Source of the DNA: an uncultured Mycolicibacterium sp.
GTDB taxonomy: Bacteria > Actinomycetota > Actinomycetes > Mycobacteriales > Mycobacteriaceae
Direction of reading: 5' to 3'
DNA: 64,000 nt
Assembly: GCF_937941905.1 (NCBI RefSeq)
Contig: NZ_CALDGS010000155.1
Span: 1-64,000, forward strand
Position numbers and translations under genes: made by a program. Shown piece after piece: positions 49,638-58,213 of the stretch; within the stretch, counting starts at the first letter, position 1, and each line of letters starts with the position of its first letter. Under the pieces are notes generated by a model. That model was not told the origin of the DNA. It made no database searches and saw nothing but the letters and a program-made list of their open reading frames with translations.

Positions 49638-50678
49638 TCAGTCCCCGCCTTCCCGCCGCTCCCCGCCGTCGTGCTGTTCACGGCGCCGCGCCTCGACGGC
49701 CTCCGGCGACGCCGCCGGATGCGGCAGCGTGTCGACCATCGGGCTGGTCGTCGTCGGGCTGACCACCCCGGCGCGGCCGAGCGCGCGCACCACCAGCACC
49801 CGCAGCCGGCGCCCCGCCTCGAACTGCTTGCCCGGCAGGGTGCGGGCCACCATCCGCAGGTTCACCTCGTCGAGTCCGATGCTCTCCACCCCCATCAGTG
49901 AGGGCTCGTCGAGCAGCAGGTCCTTGAGCCGCGGATCCTCCCGCGACTTGCGGCACACGTCGTGCAGCACGTCGTTGACCTGGTTGAGGTCCGCGGTGAC
50001 CGGCACCGGGATGTCCACGACGGCGCGCGCCCAGTCCTTGGACAGGTTCAGCGACCGCACGATGTTGCCGTTGGGCACGGTGTAGACCTCGCCCTCGGCG
50101 GTGCGCAGCTTGGTCACCCGCAGCGTGACCTCCTCCACCGTGCCGCGGGCGTCGTCCGGGGCGCCGGTCATGCTCAGCTGCACGAGGTCACCGAAGCCGT
50201 ACTGACGCTCGGTGATGATGAAGAACCCGGCCAGCAGGTCCTGGACGAGTTTCTGGGCGCCGAAGCCCAGCGCCGCGCCGAGCACCGCGGCGGGCGCCAC
50301 CAGCGAGCCGACCGGGATGTCGAGCACGTTGGTGATCTGCATCGTCACCACCACGGCGACCAGCACGATGGCCACCCAGGAGATCACCGAGGCGACCGCC
50401 TGGCGGTGCTTGGAGGCCTCGGAGCGCACCAGCGCGTCCCCGCTGACGAAGTCCTCCTCGAGCCGGCGGGTCACCCGGCGCGAGCCCCAGGTGATGAACC
50501 GCGCCGCCAGCACCGCCCCGATCACCAGCAGGGTGATGTCCAGGCCCTTGGTCAGGATCCAGGCGCCGATCTCGCCGTGCCAGAAGTTGTGCCAGCTTTC
50601 GGCGGGAGAGAAGGCCAGCGGGCCGTTAATCGTCGTCTCTCCGGTGACGCCACCTGATCCCCGCTTCCAGGAATCCAT
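49638..50678 (-). CDS. Small-conductance mechanosensitive channel (MscS family)
   Basis: Three N-terminal helices, with WILTKGLDITLLVIGAVLAARF as TM1. The pore helix is VLGAALGFGAQKLVQDLLAGFFIITERQ, the MscS signature. The beta domain holds GTVEEVTLRVTKLRTAEGEVYTVPNGNI. Relieves osmotic pressure in the membrane. The only in-frame ATG (50678) would overlap prfB by 53 bases and give 346 residues; a shorter start near the prfB stop is possible. Syntenic with Rv3104c. Confidence 0.92.
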   Translation of the reverse strand: MDSWKRGSGGVTGETTINGPLAFSPAESWHNFWHGEIGAWILTKGLDITLLVIGAVLAARFITWGSRRVTRRLEEDFVSGDALVRSEASKHRQAVASVISWVAIVLVAVVVTMQITNVLDIPVGSLVAPAAVLGAALGFGAQKLVQDLLAGFFIITERQYGFGDLVQLSMTGAPDDARGTVEEVTLRVTKLRTAEGEVYTVPNGNIVRSLNLSKDWARAVVDIPVPVTADLNQVNDVLHDVCRKSREDPRLKDLLLDEPSLMGVESIGLDEVNLRMVARTLPGKQFEAGRRLRVLVVRALGRAGVVSPTTTSPMVDTLPHPAASPEAVEARRREQHDGGERREGGD

Positions 50679-51732
50679 CGATGTCTCCGTCCAGCACCGC
50701 ACTCGGGTTGCCGACCTCGTAGTCGGTCCGCAGATCCTTGACCATCTGGTAGGGGTGCAGCACGTAGGAGCGCATCTGGTTGCCCCATGAGCTGCCGCCG
50801 TCACCCTTGAGCGCGTCGAGCTGGGCGCGTTCCTCCTGGCGCTTGCGCTCCAGCAGCTTGGCCTGCAGCACCCGCATCGCCGACGCCTTGTTCTGCAGCT
50901 GGGACTTCTCGTTCTGGCAGGTCACCACGATCCCGGTGGGCAGGTGGGTGATCCGCACGGCCGAGTCGGTGGTGTTCACCGACTGCCCGCCCGGGCCGCT
51001 GGAGCGGTACACGTCGACGCGGATCTCGTTCTCCGGGATCTCGATGTGGTCGGTGGTCTCCACCACCGGCAGCACCTCGACGTCGGCGAACGAGGTCTGG
51101 CGCCGGCCCTGGTTGTCGAACGGGCTGATCCGCACCAGCCGGTGGGTGCCCTGCTCCACCGACAGCGTGCCGTAGGCGTACGGCGCGTGCACCACGAACG
51201 TGGTGCTCTTGATGCCGGCCTCCTCGGCGTAGGAGGTGTCGAGCACCTCCACCGGGTAGTCGTGCTTCTCCGCCCAGCGGATGTACATCCGCATCAGCAT
51301 CTCGGCCCAGTCGGCGGCGTCCACGCCGCCGGCGCCGGCCCGGATCGTGACGACCGCCTCCCGCTCGTCGTACTCGCCGGACAGCAGCGTGCGGACCTCC
51401 ATCGCCTCGATGTCGGCGCGCAGGGCGGCGAGCTCCTTGTCGGCCTCGGCGAGTTCGTCGCCACCACCCTCCTCGGCGGCGAGCTCGTAGAGCACCGGCA
51501 GGTCGTCGAGGCGGCGGCGCAGCTCCTCGACCCGGCGCAGCTCCCCCTGGGCGTGCGACAGCTCGCTGGTGACGCGCTGCGCGTTGGCCTGGTCGTTCCA
51601 CAGGTCCGGGTCGGAGGCCTGCTCCTCGAGGCTTTTGATACGGCTCCGCAGCCCGTCGATATCGAGGACGCGCTCCACCGTCGTCAGCGTGGCGTCGAGT
51701 TCGGCGATTTGGGCTTGGCGGTCAGGATCCAC
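50626..51732 (-). CDS. prfB: Peptide chain release factor 2
   Basis: 368 residues. The stop-codon recognition tripeptide SPF is at 203-205 and the catalytic GGQ at 248-250 (SSGPGGQSVN). Terminates at UGA and UAA. One continuous frame is present with no programmed frameshift site, unlike E. coli. GTG at 51732 gives MDPDRQAQIAELDATL, matching the mycobacterial N-terminus. Divergent from fprA, as in M. tuberculosis. Confidence 0.97.
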   Translation of the reverse strand: MDPDRQAQIAELDATLTTVERVLDIDGLRSRIKSLEEQASDPDLWNDQANAQRVTSELSHAQGELRRVEELRRRLDDLPVLYELAAEEGGGDELAEADKELAALRADIEAMEVRTLLSGEYDEREAVVTIRAGAGGVDAADWAEMLMRMYIRWAEKHDYPVEVLDTSYAEEAGIKSTTFVVHAPYAYGTLSVEQGTHRLVRISPFDNQGRRQTSFADVEVLPVVETTDHIEIPENEIRVDVYRSSGPGGQSVNTTDSAVRITHLPTGIVVTCQNEKSQLQNKASAMRVLQAKLLERKRQEERAQLDALKGDGGSSWGNQMRSYVLHPYQMVKDLRTDYEVGNPSAVLDGDIDGFLEAGIRWRHRRDDD

Positions 51733-51884
51733 GACTGTCCACGTTACCGACCCCGCCGCCGGGACATGAGTTCGGCGCTACCGCGGGCGCGGTGGCGCAG
51801 ATCATGACTAGCATCGGAATGAGTGGAAGGCCACACACCCGCGCCGACCGAACCGCGGGCGGTGGCAGCGACAGAAGGTGCGGT

Positions 51885-53252
51885 ATGCGTCCGGTTTACG
51901 TAGCGATCGTCGGTTCCGGTCCTTCTGGGTTCTTCGCAGCGGCGTCGCTACTGAAGGCCGCCGACACCGGTGACCTCGCCGACGTCCGGGTCGACATGCT
52001 CGAGATGCTGCCCACCCCGTGGGGCCTGGTGCGCTCCGGGGTGGCCCCCGACCATCCGAAGATCAAGTCGATCAGCGCCCAGTTCGAGCGCACCGCCGCC
52101 GACACGCGGCTGCGGTTCTTCGGCAACATCACCGTCGGCGAGCACGTGCAGCCCGCCGAGCTGGCGCAGCGCTACGACGCGGTGGTCTACGCCATCGGCG
52201 CGCAGTCGGAGCGGCGGCTGAACATCCCGGGCGAGAACCTGCCCGGCAGCGTGGCCGCGGTGGACTTCGTGGGCTGGTACAACGCCCACCCGCACTTCCG
52301 GGACATGGAGCCGGACCTGACCGGCACCCGGGCCGTGGTGATCGGCAACGGCAACGTCGCCCTGGACGTGGCCCGCATCCTGATCTCCGACCCCGAGGTG
52401 CTTGCCACCACCGACATCGCCGACCACGCGCTGGACTCGCTGCGCCCGCGCGGCATCGAGGAGGTGGTGGTGGTCGGTCGCCGCGGCCCGCTGCAGGCCG
52501 CGTTCACCACGCTGGAGCTGCGCGAGCTCGGCGACCTCGACGGGCTGCGCGACGTCGACGTGATCGTCGACCCGGCCGATCTGGCCGGCATCGGCGACGA
52601 CGACCTCGAGGCCGCCGACCGGACCGTCCGCAACAACATCAAGGTGCTGCGCGAGTTCGCCGAGCGCGGCGACCGCGGCGCGCCGCGGCGGATCGTCTTC
52701 CGGTTCTTCACCTCGCCGATCGAGATCCGCGGCGGGGACCGGGTGGAGTCGATCGTGCTGGGCCGCAACGAGCTGGTCACCGATCCGAACGGCCGCATCG
52801 TGGCCAAGGACACCGGTGCCCGCGAGGAGCTGCCGACCCAACTGGTGGTCCGCGCCGTCGGCTACCGCGGCATGCCCACCCCGGGCCTGCCGTTCGACGA
52901 CCGCACCGGCACCATCCCGCACACCGACGGCCGGGTGGCCGGCAGCCGCAACGAGTACGTCGTGGGCTGGATCAAGCGCGGGGCCTCCGGGGTGATCGGC
53001 ACGAACAAGAAGGACGCCCAGGACACCGTCAACACCCTGCTGGCCGATCTGCGCGGCCGCGAGCTCGCCGACGTCGGACCCGACCACGCGGCGGAACTCG
53101 CCGAGTGGCTACGGACCCGCCAGCCGATGCTGGTCACCGGCGAGCAGTGGCGCCAGATCGACCGCCACGAGCGCGAGTCCGGGCTGCGGGCCGGCCGGCC
53201 CCGGATCAAGATCGCCAGCGTGGCCGAGCTGCTGCGCGTCGGTCACGGCTGA
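51885..53252 (+). CDS. fprA: NADPH-ferredoxin reductase FprA
   Basis: 455 residues, adrenodoxin-reductase-like. FAD loop IVGSGPSGFFAA, then LPTPWGLVRSGVAPDHP, the NADPH loop VIGNGNVALDVARIL and the C-terminal GWIKRGASGVIGTNKKDA. Passes electrons from NADPH to ferredoxins that serve cytochromes P450 and other enzymes. ATG at 51885 follows AGAAGGTG. Confidence 0.96.
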   Translation: MRPVYVAIVGSGPSGFFAAASLLKAADTGDLADVRVDMLEMLPTPWGLVRSGVAPDHPKIKSISAQFERTAADTRLRFFGNITVGEHVQPAELAQRYDAVVYAIGAQSERRLNIPGENLPGSVAAVDFVGWYNAHPHFRDMEPDLTGTRAVVIGNGNVALDVARILISDPEVLATTDIADHALDSLRPRGIEEVVVVGRRGPLQAAFTTLELRELGDLDGLRDVDVIVDPADLAGIGDDDLEAADRTVRNNIKVLREFAERGDRGAPRRIVFRFFTSPIEIRGGDRVESIVLGRNELVTDPNGRIVAKDTGAREELPTQLVVRAVGYRGMPTPGLPFDDRTGTIPHTDGRVAGSRNEYVVGWIKRGASGVIGTNKKDAQDTVNTLLADLRGRELADVGPDHAAELAEWLRTRQPMLVTGEQWRQIDRHERESGLRAGRPRIKIASVAELLRVGHG

Positions 53253-53578
53253 GCCGGCGCCTCCGGCGGGGCGAACGCCCACTTGTCCGGGTTGTTCGGG
53301 GCGTAGACCACCGGGATCAGGTCCCCCATCTTCGGCCACTGGTTCACGTCGACGACCATGCGCTGGTAGACGACGTGCTCGTGCACGGTGGGGCCGGTGA
53401 TCACCCCGGTGATGGTGACGAACTGCTCGCCCTGCGCGTCCGGGCGGGGGCTGACCCCGGTCACCAGCAGGGTGCCGTGCGCCATGTCGGGTCCCACGCC
53501 GCGCCGGCGCATGATCCACGGGGCGGCGAGCACCGCGATCGCCCCGACCAGCACCAGCAGCACGACGAATTCCCACAC
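53243..53578 (-). CDS. Small membrane-anchored hypothetical protein
   Basis: 111 residues. One N-terminal helix (WEFVVLLVLVGAIAVLAAPWIM) and then a beta-rich domain (VTITGVITGPTVHEHVVYQRMVVDV, WAFAPPE). It resembles short mycobacterial proteins of unknown function that face the cytoplasm or periplasm. GTG at 53578. Its 3' end overlaps that of fprA by ten bases on the opposite strand. Confidence 0.78.
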   Translation of the reverse strand: MWEFVVLLVLVGAIAVLAAPWIMRRRGVGPDMAHGTLLVTGVSPRPDAQGEQFVTITGVITGPTVHEHVVYQRMVVDVNQWPKMGDLIPVVYAPNNPDKWAFAPPEAPAQP

Positions 53579-53601
53579 ACGGCCATGGTAGGACTGCTCG
53601 C

Positions 53602-54402
53602 ATGCAATCCGACCAGATCGACTACTCCGCCGATGTCACCCTCGCGCTGCGGCTGGCCGACCGGGCCGACGCGCTGACCATGGACCGGTTCGGTGCGCTG
53701 GACCTGCGGGTGGAGCACAAACCCGACCTGACCCCGGTCACCGACGCCGACCGGTCGGCGGAGGCCCGGCTGCGGGAGCTGCTGGCCGCCGAACGGCCGG
53801 ACGACCCGGTGCTGGGCGAGGAGTACGGCGGTGACGCGGTGTTCAGCGGCCGGCAGTGGGTGATCGACCCGATCGACGGGACGAAGAACTTCGTCCGCGG
53901 TGTGCCGGTGTGGGCGACGCTGATCGCGTTGCTGGTCGACGGGGTGCCGGTGGTCGGCGTGGTGAGCGCGCCCGCGCTGGCCCGGCGGTGGTGGGCCGGC
54001 ACCGGGCAGGGCGCGTACACCGCGTTCGGCGGCGGCGAGCCGCGCCGGATCTCGGTGTCGGCGGTGGCCGAGCTCGACGCCGCGAGCCTGTCGTTCTCCA
54101 GCCTGTCCGGCTGGGCCGACCGCGGGCTGCGGGACCGCTTCATCGCCCTGACCGACGCGGTGTGGCGGGTGCGGGGGTTCGGCGACTTCTTCTCCTACTG
54201 CCTGCTGGCCGAGGGCGCGGTCGACATCGCCGCCGAACCCGAGGTGAACCTGTGGGATCTGGCCGCCATCGACGTCGTGGTGCGGGAGGCGGGCGGCAGC
54301 TTCACCAACCTCGACGGCGTCCCCGGGCCGCACGGCGGCTCGGCGGTGGCGACCAACGGCCGGCTGCACCGGGCGGTGCTGGGGCTGCTGGGCGGCTCCT
54401 GA
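53602..54402 (+). CDS. hisN: Histidinol-phosphatase, inositol-monophosphatase fold
   Basis: 266 residues. Metal ligands lie in GEEYGG (72-77) and WVIDPIDGTKNF (86-97), with the third in NLWDLAAID. This is the Rv3137 type shown to dephosphorylate histidinol phosphate in mycobacteria. It lies apart from other his genes, as in M. tuberculosis, and directly upstream of fadE24. Confidence 0.93.
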   Translation: MQSDQIDYSADVTLALRLADRADALTMDRFGALDLRVEHKPDLTPVTDADRSAEARLRELLAAERPDDPVLGEEYGGDAVFSGRQWVIDPIDGTKNFVRGVPVWATLIALLVDGVPVVGVVSAPALARRWWAGTGQGAYTAFGGGEPRRISVSAVAELDAASLSFSSLSGWADRGLRDRFIALTDAVWRVRGFGDFFSYCLLAEGAVDIAAEPEVNLWDLAAIDVVVREAGGSFTNLDGVPGPHGGSAVATNGRLHRAVLGLLGGS

Positions 54403-54429
54403 GCCCGCCGCACTGTGAGGTGCGGCACA

Positions 54430-54471
54430 CCTTACTCCAGAGTCAGTTCCGCTACCTTACTCTGGAGTCAG
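54430..54471 (+). promoter_or_regulatory. Pair of 17-base repeats, candidate double operator of fadE24-fadE23
   Basis: CCTTACTCCAGAGTCAG (54430-54446) and CCTTACTCTGGAGTCAG (54455-54471) form direct repeats with a 25-base period. Each core (ACTCCAGAGT, ACTCTGGAGT) is itself near-palindromic, and the two cores are exact reverse complements. Located 40-81 bases upstream of the fadE24 ATG. Most likely two binding sites for a TetR-type repressor on adjacent helical faces. Confidence 0.6.
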
Positions 54472-54510
54472 ATCCGCGTATCCGCACGCACCTTCAGTGA
54501 GGCAGCCAAC

Positions 54511-55920
54511 ATGACCAACACCCTGCCGTCGAAGAACACCGCCCGCCGCCGGCGCCGGCGCACCGGCCCGGAAAGCGCCGTCGGCCTGCAGCGGCACAAG
54601 CGGACCCCGACCGACATCGGGCTGGCGATCATCACGCCGCTGGTCGGCCAGGAGTTCCTGGACCGCTACAACCTGCGCGACCCGCTCAACAAGGGGCTGC
54701 GCTACGGCGTCAAGACCGTGTTCTCCGCCGCCGGCGCGACCAACCGGCAGTTCAAGAAGATCAAGGGCCTGGCCGGCGGGCCGACCCGGCTGGCGCCCAA
54801 CGGCGACCGCTCCGGCTCGGACCTGTTCGACCTCACCCCCACCGACGAACAGCAGATGATCGTCGACACGGTCCGGGAGTTCGCCGCCGAGTACCTGCGC
54901 CCGGCCGCCCGCGAGGCCGACGACGCCACCACCTACCCGCCCGATCTGATCGACAAGGCCGCCGAGCTCGGCATCACCGCGATCAACATCCCGGAGAACT
55001 TCGACGGCATCGCCGCCCACCGCAGCACGGTCACCACCGCGCTGGTCGCCGAGGCGCTCGCCTACGGCGACATGGGGCTGGCCCTGCCGATCCTGGCCCC
55101 GGGCGGGGTGGCCGCCGCGCTGACCCACTTCGGCAGCGCCGACCAGCAGGCCACCTACCTGCCGGCGTTCGCCGGCGAGCACGTGCCGCAGGCCTGCGTG
55201 GCGATCGCCGAACCGCAGCCGCTGTTCGACCCGACCGCGCTGCGCACCACCGCGACCCGCACCCCGAGCGGGTACCGCCTCAACGGGGTCAAGTCGCTGG
55301 TGCCGGCCGCGGCGAACGCCGAGCTGTTCATCGTCGGCGCCCAACTCGACGGCCGGCCCGCGCTGTTCATCGTCGAGTCGTCCACCCCGGGGGTGTCGGT
55401 GAAGGCCGACCCGAGCATGGGGCTGCGGGCCGCCGCGCTCGGCCAGCTCGAACTCAACGACGTCACGGTCGGTCTCGACGCCCGGCTCGGCGAGGACGAG
55501 GCGACCGACGAGGACTACACCGAGACCGTCGCGCTGGCCCGGCTGGGCTGGGCCGCGCTGGCCGTCGGCACCGCGCATGCGGTGCTCGACTACGTGGTGC
55601 CCTACGTCAAGGAGCGGCACGCCTTCGGCGAACCGATCGCCCACCGCCAGTCGGTGGCGTTCATGTGCGCCAACATCGCCATCGAGCTCGACGGGCTGCG
55701 CCTGATCACCTGGCGGGGCGCCGCCCGCGCCGAGCGGGGCATGACCTTCGCCCGGGAGGCGGCGCTGGCCAAGCGGTTCGCCACCGACAAGGGCATGCAG
55801 ATCGGGCTGGACGGCGTGCAGCTGCTCGGCGGCCACGGCTACACCAAGGAGCACCCGGTGGAACGGTGGTACCGCGATCTGCGGGCCATCGGCGTCGCCG
55901 AGGGCGTGGTCGTTCTCTAG
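54511..55920 (+). CDS. fadE24: Acyl-CoA dehydrogenase FadE24-like
   Basis: 469 residues, longer than usual because of a basic N-terminal extension (ARRRRRRTGPES, then GLAIITPLVGQEFLDRYNLRD) before the dehydrogenase domain at about 107. CVAIAEPQPLFDPTALR replaces the typical TEP-GSD loop, KERHAFGEPIAHRQSVAF binds FAD, and QLLGGHGYTKEHPVERWYRD is the QxxGGxG motif. Precedes fadE23 as in M. tuberculosis Rv3139-Rv3140. Pairing with FadE23 as a hetero-oligomer is likely. Confidence 0.92.
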   Translation: MTNTLPSKNTARRRRRRTGPESAVGLQRHKRTPTDIGLAIITPLVGQEFLDRYNLRDPLNKGLRYGVKTVFSAAGATNRQFKKIKGLAGGPTRLAPNGDRSGSDLFDLTPTDEQQMIVDTVREFAAEYLRPAAREADDATTYPPDLIDKAAELGITAINIPENFDGIAAHRSTVTTALVAEALAYGDMGLALPILAPGGVAAALTHFGSADQQATYLPAFAGEHVPQACVAIAEPQPLFDPTALRTTATRTPSGYRLNGVKSLVPAAANAELFIVGAQLDGRPALFIVESSTPGVSVKADPSMGLRAAALGQLELNDVTVGLDARLGEDEATDEDYTETVALARLGWAALAVGTAHAVLDYVVPYVKERHAFGEPIAHRQSVAFMCANIAIELDGLRLITWRGAARAERGMTFAREAALAKRFATDKGMQIGLDGVQLLGGHGYTKEHPVERWYRDLRAIGVAEGVVVL

Positions 55921-55935
55921 AAAGGCTTTCCCGCA

Positions 55936-57156
55936 ATGGCAATCAATCTCGAGCTTCCCAAGAAGCTGCAGGCGGTCGTCGAGAAGGGGCACCAGGGTGC
56001 CGCCGAGATGCTGCGCCCGATCTCGCGCAAGTACGATCTCGCCGAGCACGCCTACCCCGTCGAACTCGACACGCTGGCCGACCTTTTCGAGGGCATCTCG
56101 GAGGCCAAGACCATCTCCTTCGCCGGCGCCGAGGCGTTCCGCGACGACACCAAGCCCAAGGAGAAGAAGGAGGCGGTCAACGGCGGCAACATGTCCGCCG
56201 TGCTGAACGTCATCGAGATCAGTTGGGGCGACGTGGCATTGATGCTGTCGGTGCCCCGGCAGGGGCTCGGCAACGCGGCGATCAACAGCGTGGCCACCCC
56301 CGAGCAGCTCGAGCGGTTCGGCAAGAACGTCTGGGCCGCGATGGCGATCACCGAGCCGGGTTTCGGCTCGGACTCGGCGGCGGTCTCGACCACCGCGGTG
56401 CTCGACGGCGACGAGTACGTGATCAACGGCGAGAAGATCTTCGTCACCGCCGGGTCGCGGGCCAGCCACATCGTGGTGTGGGCGACGCTGGACAAGTCCA
56501 AGGGCCGCGCGGCCATCAAGTCCTTCGTGGTGCCACGGGACCACCCGGGTGTGACGGTCGAACGGCTCGAGCACAAGCTCGGCATCAAGGCCTCCGACAC
56601 CGCGGTGATCCGCTTCGACAACGTCCGGATCCCCAAGGAGAACCTGCTCGGCGACCCCGAGATCCATGTGGAGAAGGGGTTCGCCGGGGTCATGGAGACC
56701 TTCGACAACACCCGTCCCGTGGTGGCCGGCATGGCGGTCGGCGTGGCCCGCGCCGCGCTGGAGGATCTGCGCAGGATCCTCACCGACGCCGGGATCGAGA
56801 TCTCCTACGACAAGCCCGCGCACGCCCAGGCCGCCCCGGCCGCGGAGTTCCTGCGGATGGAGTCGGACTGGGAGGCCGCCTACCTGCTGACGCTGCGGGC
56901 CGCCTGGATGGCCGACAACGACACGCCGAACTCCAAGGAGGCGTCGATGGCCAAGGCCAAGGCGGGCCGGATGGCCAGCGACATCACCCTCAAGGCGGTG
57001 GAGTTGGCCGGCACGCTGGGCTACTCCGAGCAGACCCTGCTGGAGAAGTGGGCGCGCGACAGCAAGATCCTCGACATCTTCGAGGGCACCCAGCAGATCC
57101 AGCAGCTGGTGGTGGCCCGCCGGTTGCTCGGGCTCACCTCGGCCGAGCTGAAGTAG
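55936..57156 (+). CDS. fadE23: Acyl-CoA dehydrogenase FadE23-like
   Basis: 406 residues. AITEPGFGSDSAAVST, YVINGEKIFVTAGSRASH and the C-terminal ILDIFEGTQQIQQLVVARRLLG with catalytic-type Glu are clear. LAGTLGYSEQTLLEKWARD replaces the usual GGxGY segment. Located 15 bases after fadE24. Substrate is not known with certainty; fatty acyl chains of envelope lipids have been suggested for this locus. Confidence 0.94.
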   Translation: MAINLELPKKLQAVVEKGHQGAAEMLRPISRKYDLAEHAYPVELDTLADLFEGISEAKTISFAGAEAFRDDTKPKEKKEAVNGGNMSAVLNVIEISWGDVALMLSVPRQGLGNAAINSVATPEQLERFGKNVWAAMAITEPGFGSDSAAVSTTAVLDGDEYVINGEKIFVTAGSRASHIVVWATLDKSKGRAAIKSFVVPRDHPGVTVERLEHKLGIKASDTAVIRFDNVRIPKENLLGDPEIHVEKGFAGVMETFDNTRPVVAGMAVGVARAALEDLRRILTDAGIEISYDKPAHAQAAPAAEFLRMESDWEAAYLLTLRAAWMADNDTPNSKEASMAKAKAGRMASDITLKAVELAGTLGYSEQTLLEKWARDSKILDIFEGTQQIQQLVVARRLLGLTSAELK

Positions 57157-57199
57157 CCCGACCGTTGCGCCCGGCGGCCGGCGCGCCCACGCTGGGGGC

Positions 57200-58129
57200 A
57201 TGGACCCCGACGGCTACGCCGCGTTTCTGCCCGAGCGCTACCGGTCGGCGGTGTTCGAGCCGGTGCACGACCACTGGGACGCGCCGGGCGTGCGGGTGCA
57301 CCTCGCCCGCGTCCCGCGTCCGCAAGCGCCCGCCCGGCTGCTGATCCTGCACGGCGCCGGCGGGCACTCGGGTGCGCTGTGGCCACTGGCGGCGCTGGCC
57401 GCCGGTGCCGGGTTCGAGGTGCTCGCCCCGGACCTGCCGCCCTACGGGCGCACCGTCGCCGCCGATCCCGCCGCGGTGCGCTACCCGGACTGGGTGGCGC
57501 TGGTCTGCGACCTGGTGCGGGCCGAGCGGGCCGCCGACGGCCGGCCGCTGGCGGTGCTCGGCGCGAGCATGGGCGGGCTGCTGGGCTATGAGGTCGCCGC
57601 CCGCACCGGCCTGGTTGACCACGTGCTGGCCACCTGCCTGCTGGACCCGACCGATCCGGCGGCGCGCCGCGCGGCGATGCGACGGCCCGGGCCGGCCGGC
57701 CCCGCCCCGGCGCTGGCACGGGCGGCCGCGCGGGTGGCCGGCCGGGTGCGCATCCCGATCCGGTGGGTGGTCGACATCGCGGCGATGAGCCGTAATCCGG
57801 CGCTGTCGCGGCGGTGTGCCACCGATCCGCGCGGCGGTGGGGTGCGGGTGCCGGTCGGGTTCCTGGCGTCCTGGCTGACCTTCGCCCACACCCCGCCGGA
57901 GCGGTTCACTGCGGCCCCGGTGACGCTGGTGCACCCGGCCCTTGACGCCTGGACCCCGCCGGAGTTGAGTGTCGGCTTCGTGCAACGGATTCCGTCACGC
58001 ACCCAGGTGGTGCTGTTGGAGGAATGCGGTCACTTCCCGGTCGAGGAGCCCGGGCTTTCGCAGCTTGTGGACACCCTGGCGCGGGTGTCCGGCGAGCTCG
58101 CCGGGTCGGCCGCACCACCGGCGCCGTAA
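57200..58129 (+). CDS. Alpha/beta hydrolase
   Basis: 309 residues. LLILHGAGGHSGALWPLAAL (oxyanion loop), VLGASMGGLLGYEV with the nucleophilic Ser, VHPALDAWTPPEL with the acid, and EECGHFPVEEPGL with His form a complete triad. A helical lid around 155-215 is rich in Ala and Arg. Cytoplasmic esterase or lipase of unknown substrate. Follows fadE23 by 43 bases and converges on the antigen-85 gene. Confidence 0.9.
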   Translation: MDPDGYAAFLPERYRSAVFEPVHDHWDAPGVRVHLARVPRPQAPARLLILHGAGGHSGALWPLAALAAGAGFEVLAPDLPPYGRTVAADPAAVRYPDWVALVCDLVRAERAADGRPLAVLGASMGGLLGYEVAARTGLVDHVLATCLLDPTDPAARRAAMRRPGPAGPAPALARAAARVAGRVRIPIRWVVDIAAMSRNPALSRRCATDPRGGGVRVPVGFLASWLTFAHTPPERFTAAPVTLVHPALDAWTPPELSVGFVQRIPSRTQVVLLEECGHFPVEEPGLSQLVDTLARVSGELAGSAAPPAP

Positions 58130-58201
58130 CGGTCGGCGCCCCGGCCGACCGGTCCCCGGAACGACGCGAGCGGGCCGGTGGCCTCCCGGCCACCGGCCCG
58201 C
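58130..58201. terminator. Two hairpins between converging hydrolase and antigen-85 genes
   Basis: The first stem is CGGTCGGC/GCCGACCG (58130-58151, six-base loop). The second is a 14-base-pair perfect stem at 58170-58201 with loop TCCC. Neither has a T-tract. Position between two convergent stops makes them bidirectional terminators. Confidence 0.7.
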
Positions 58202-58213
58202 CCACGAACCGGA

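Noticed and set aside
50626..51732. Programmed frameshift in prfB
   Set aside because: The frame is continuous from start to stop and no in-frame TGA is present near the N-terminus.
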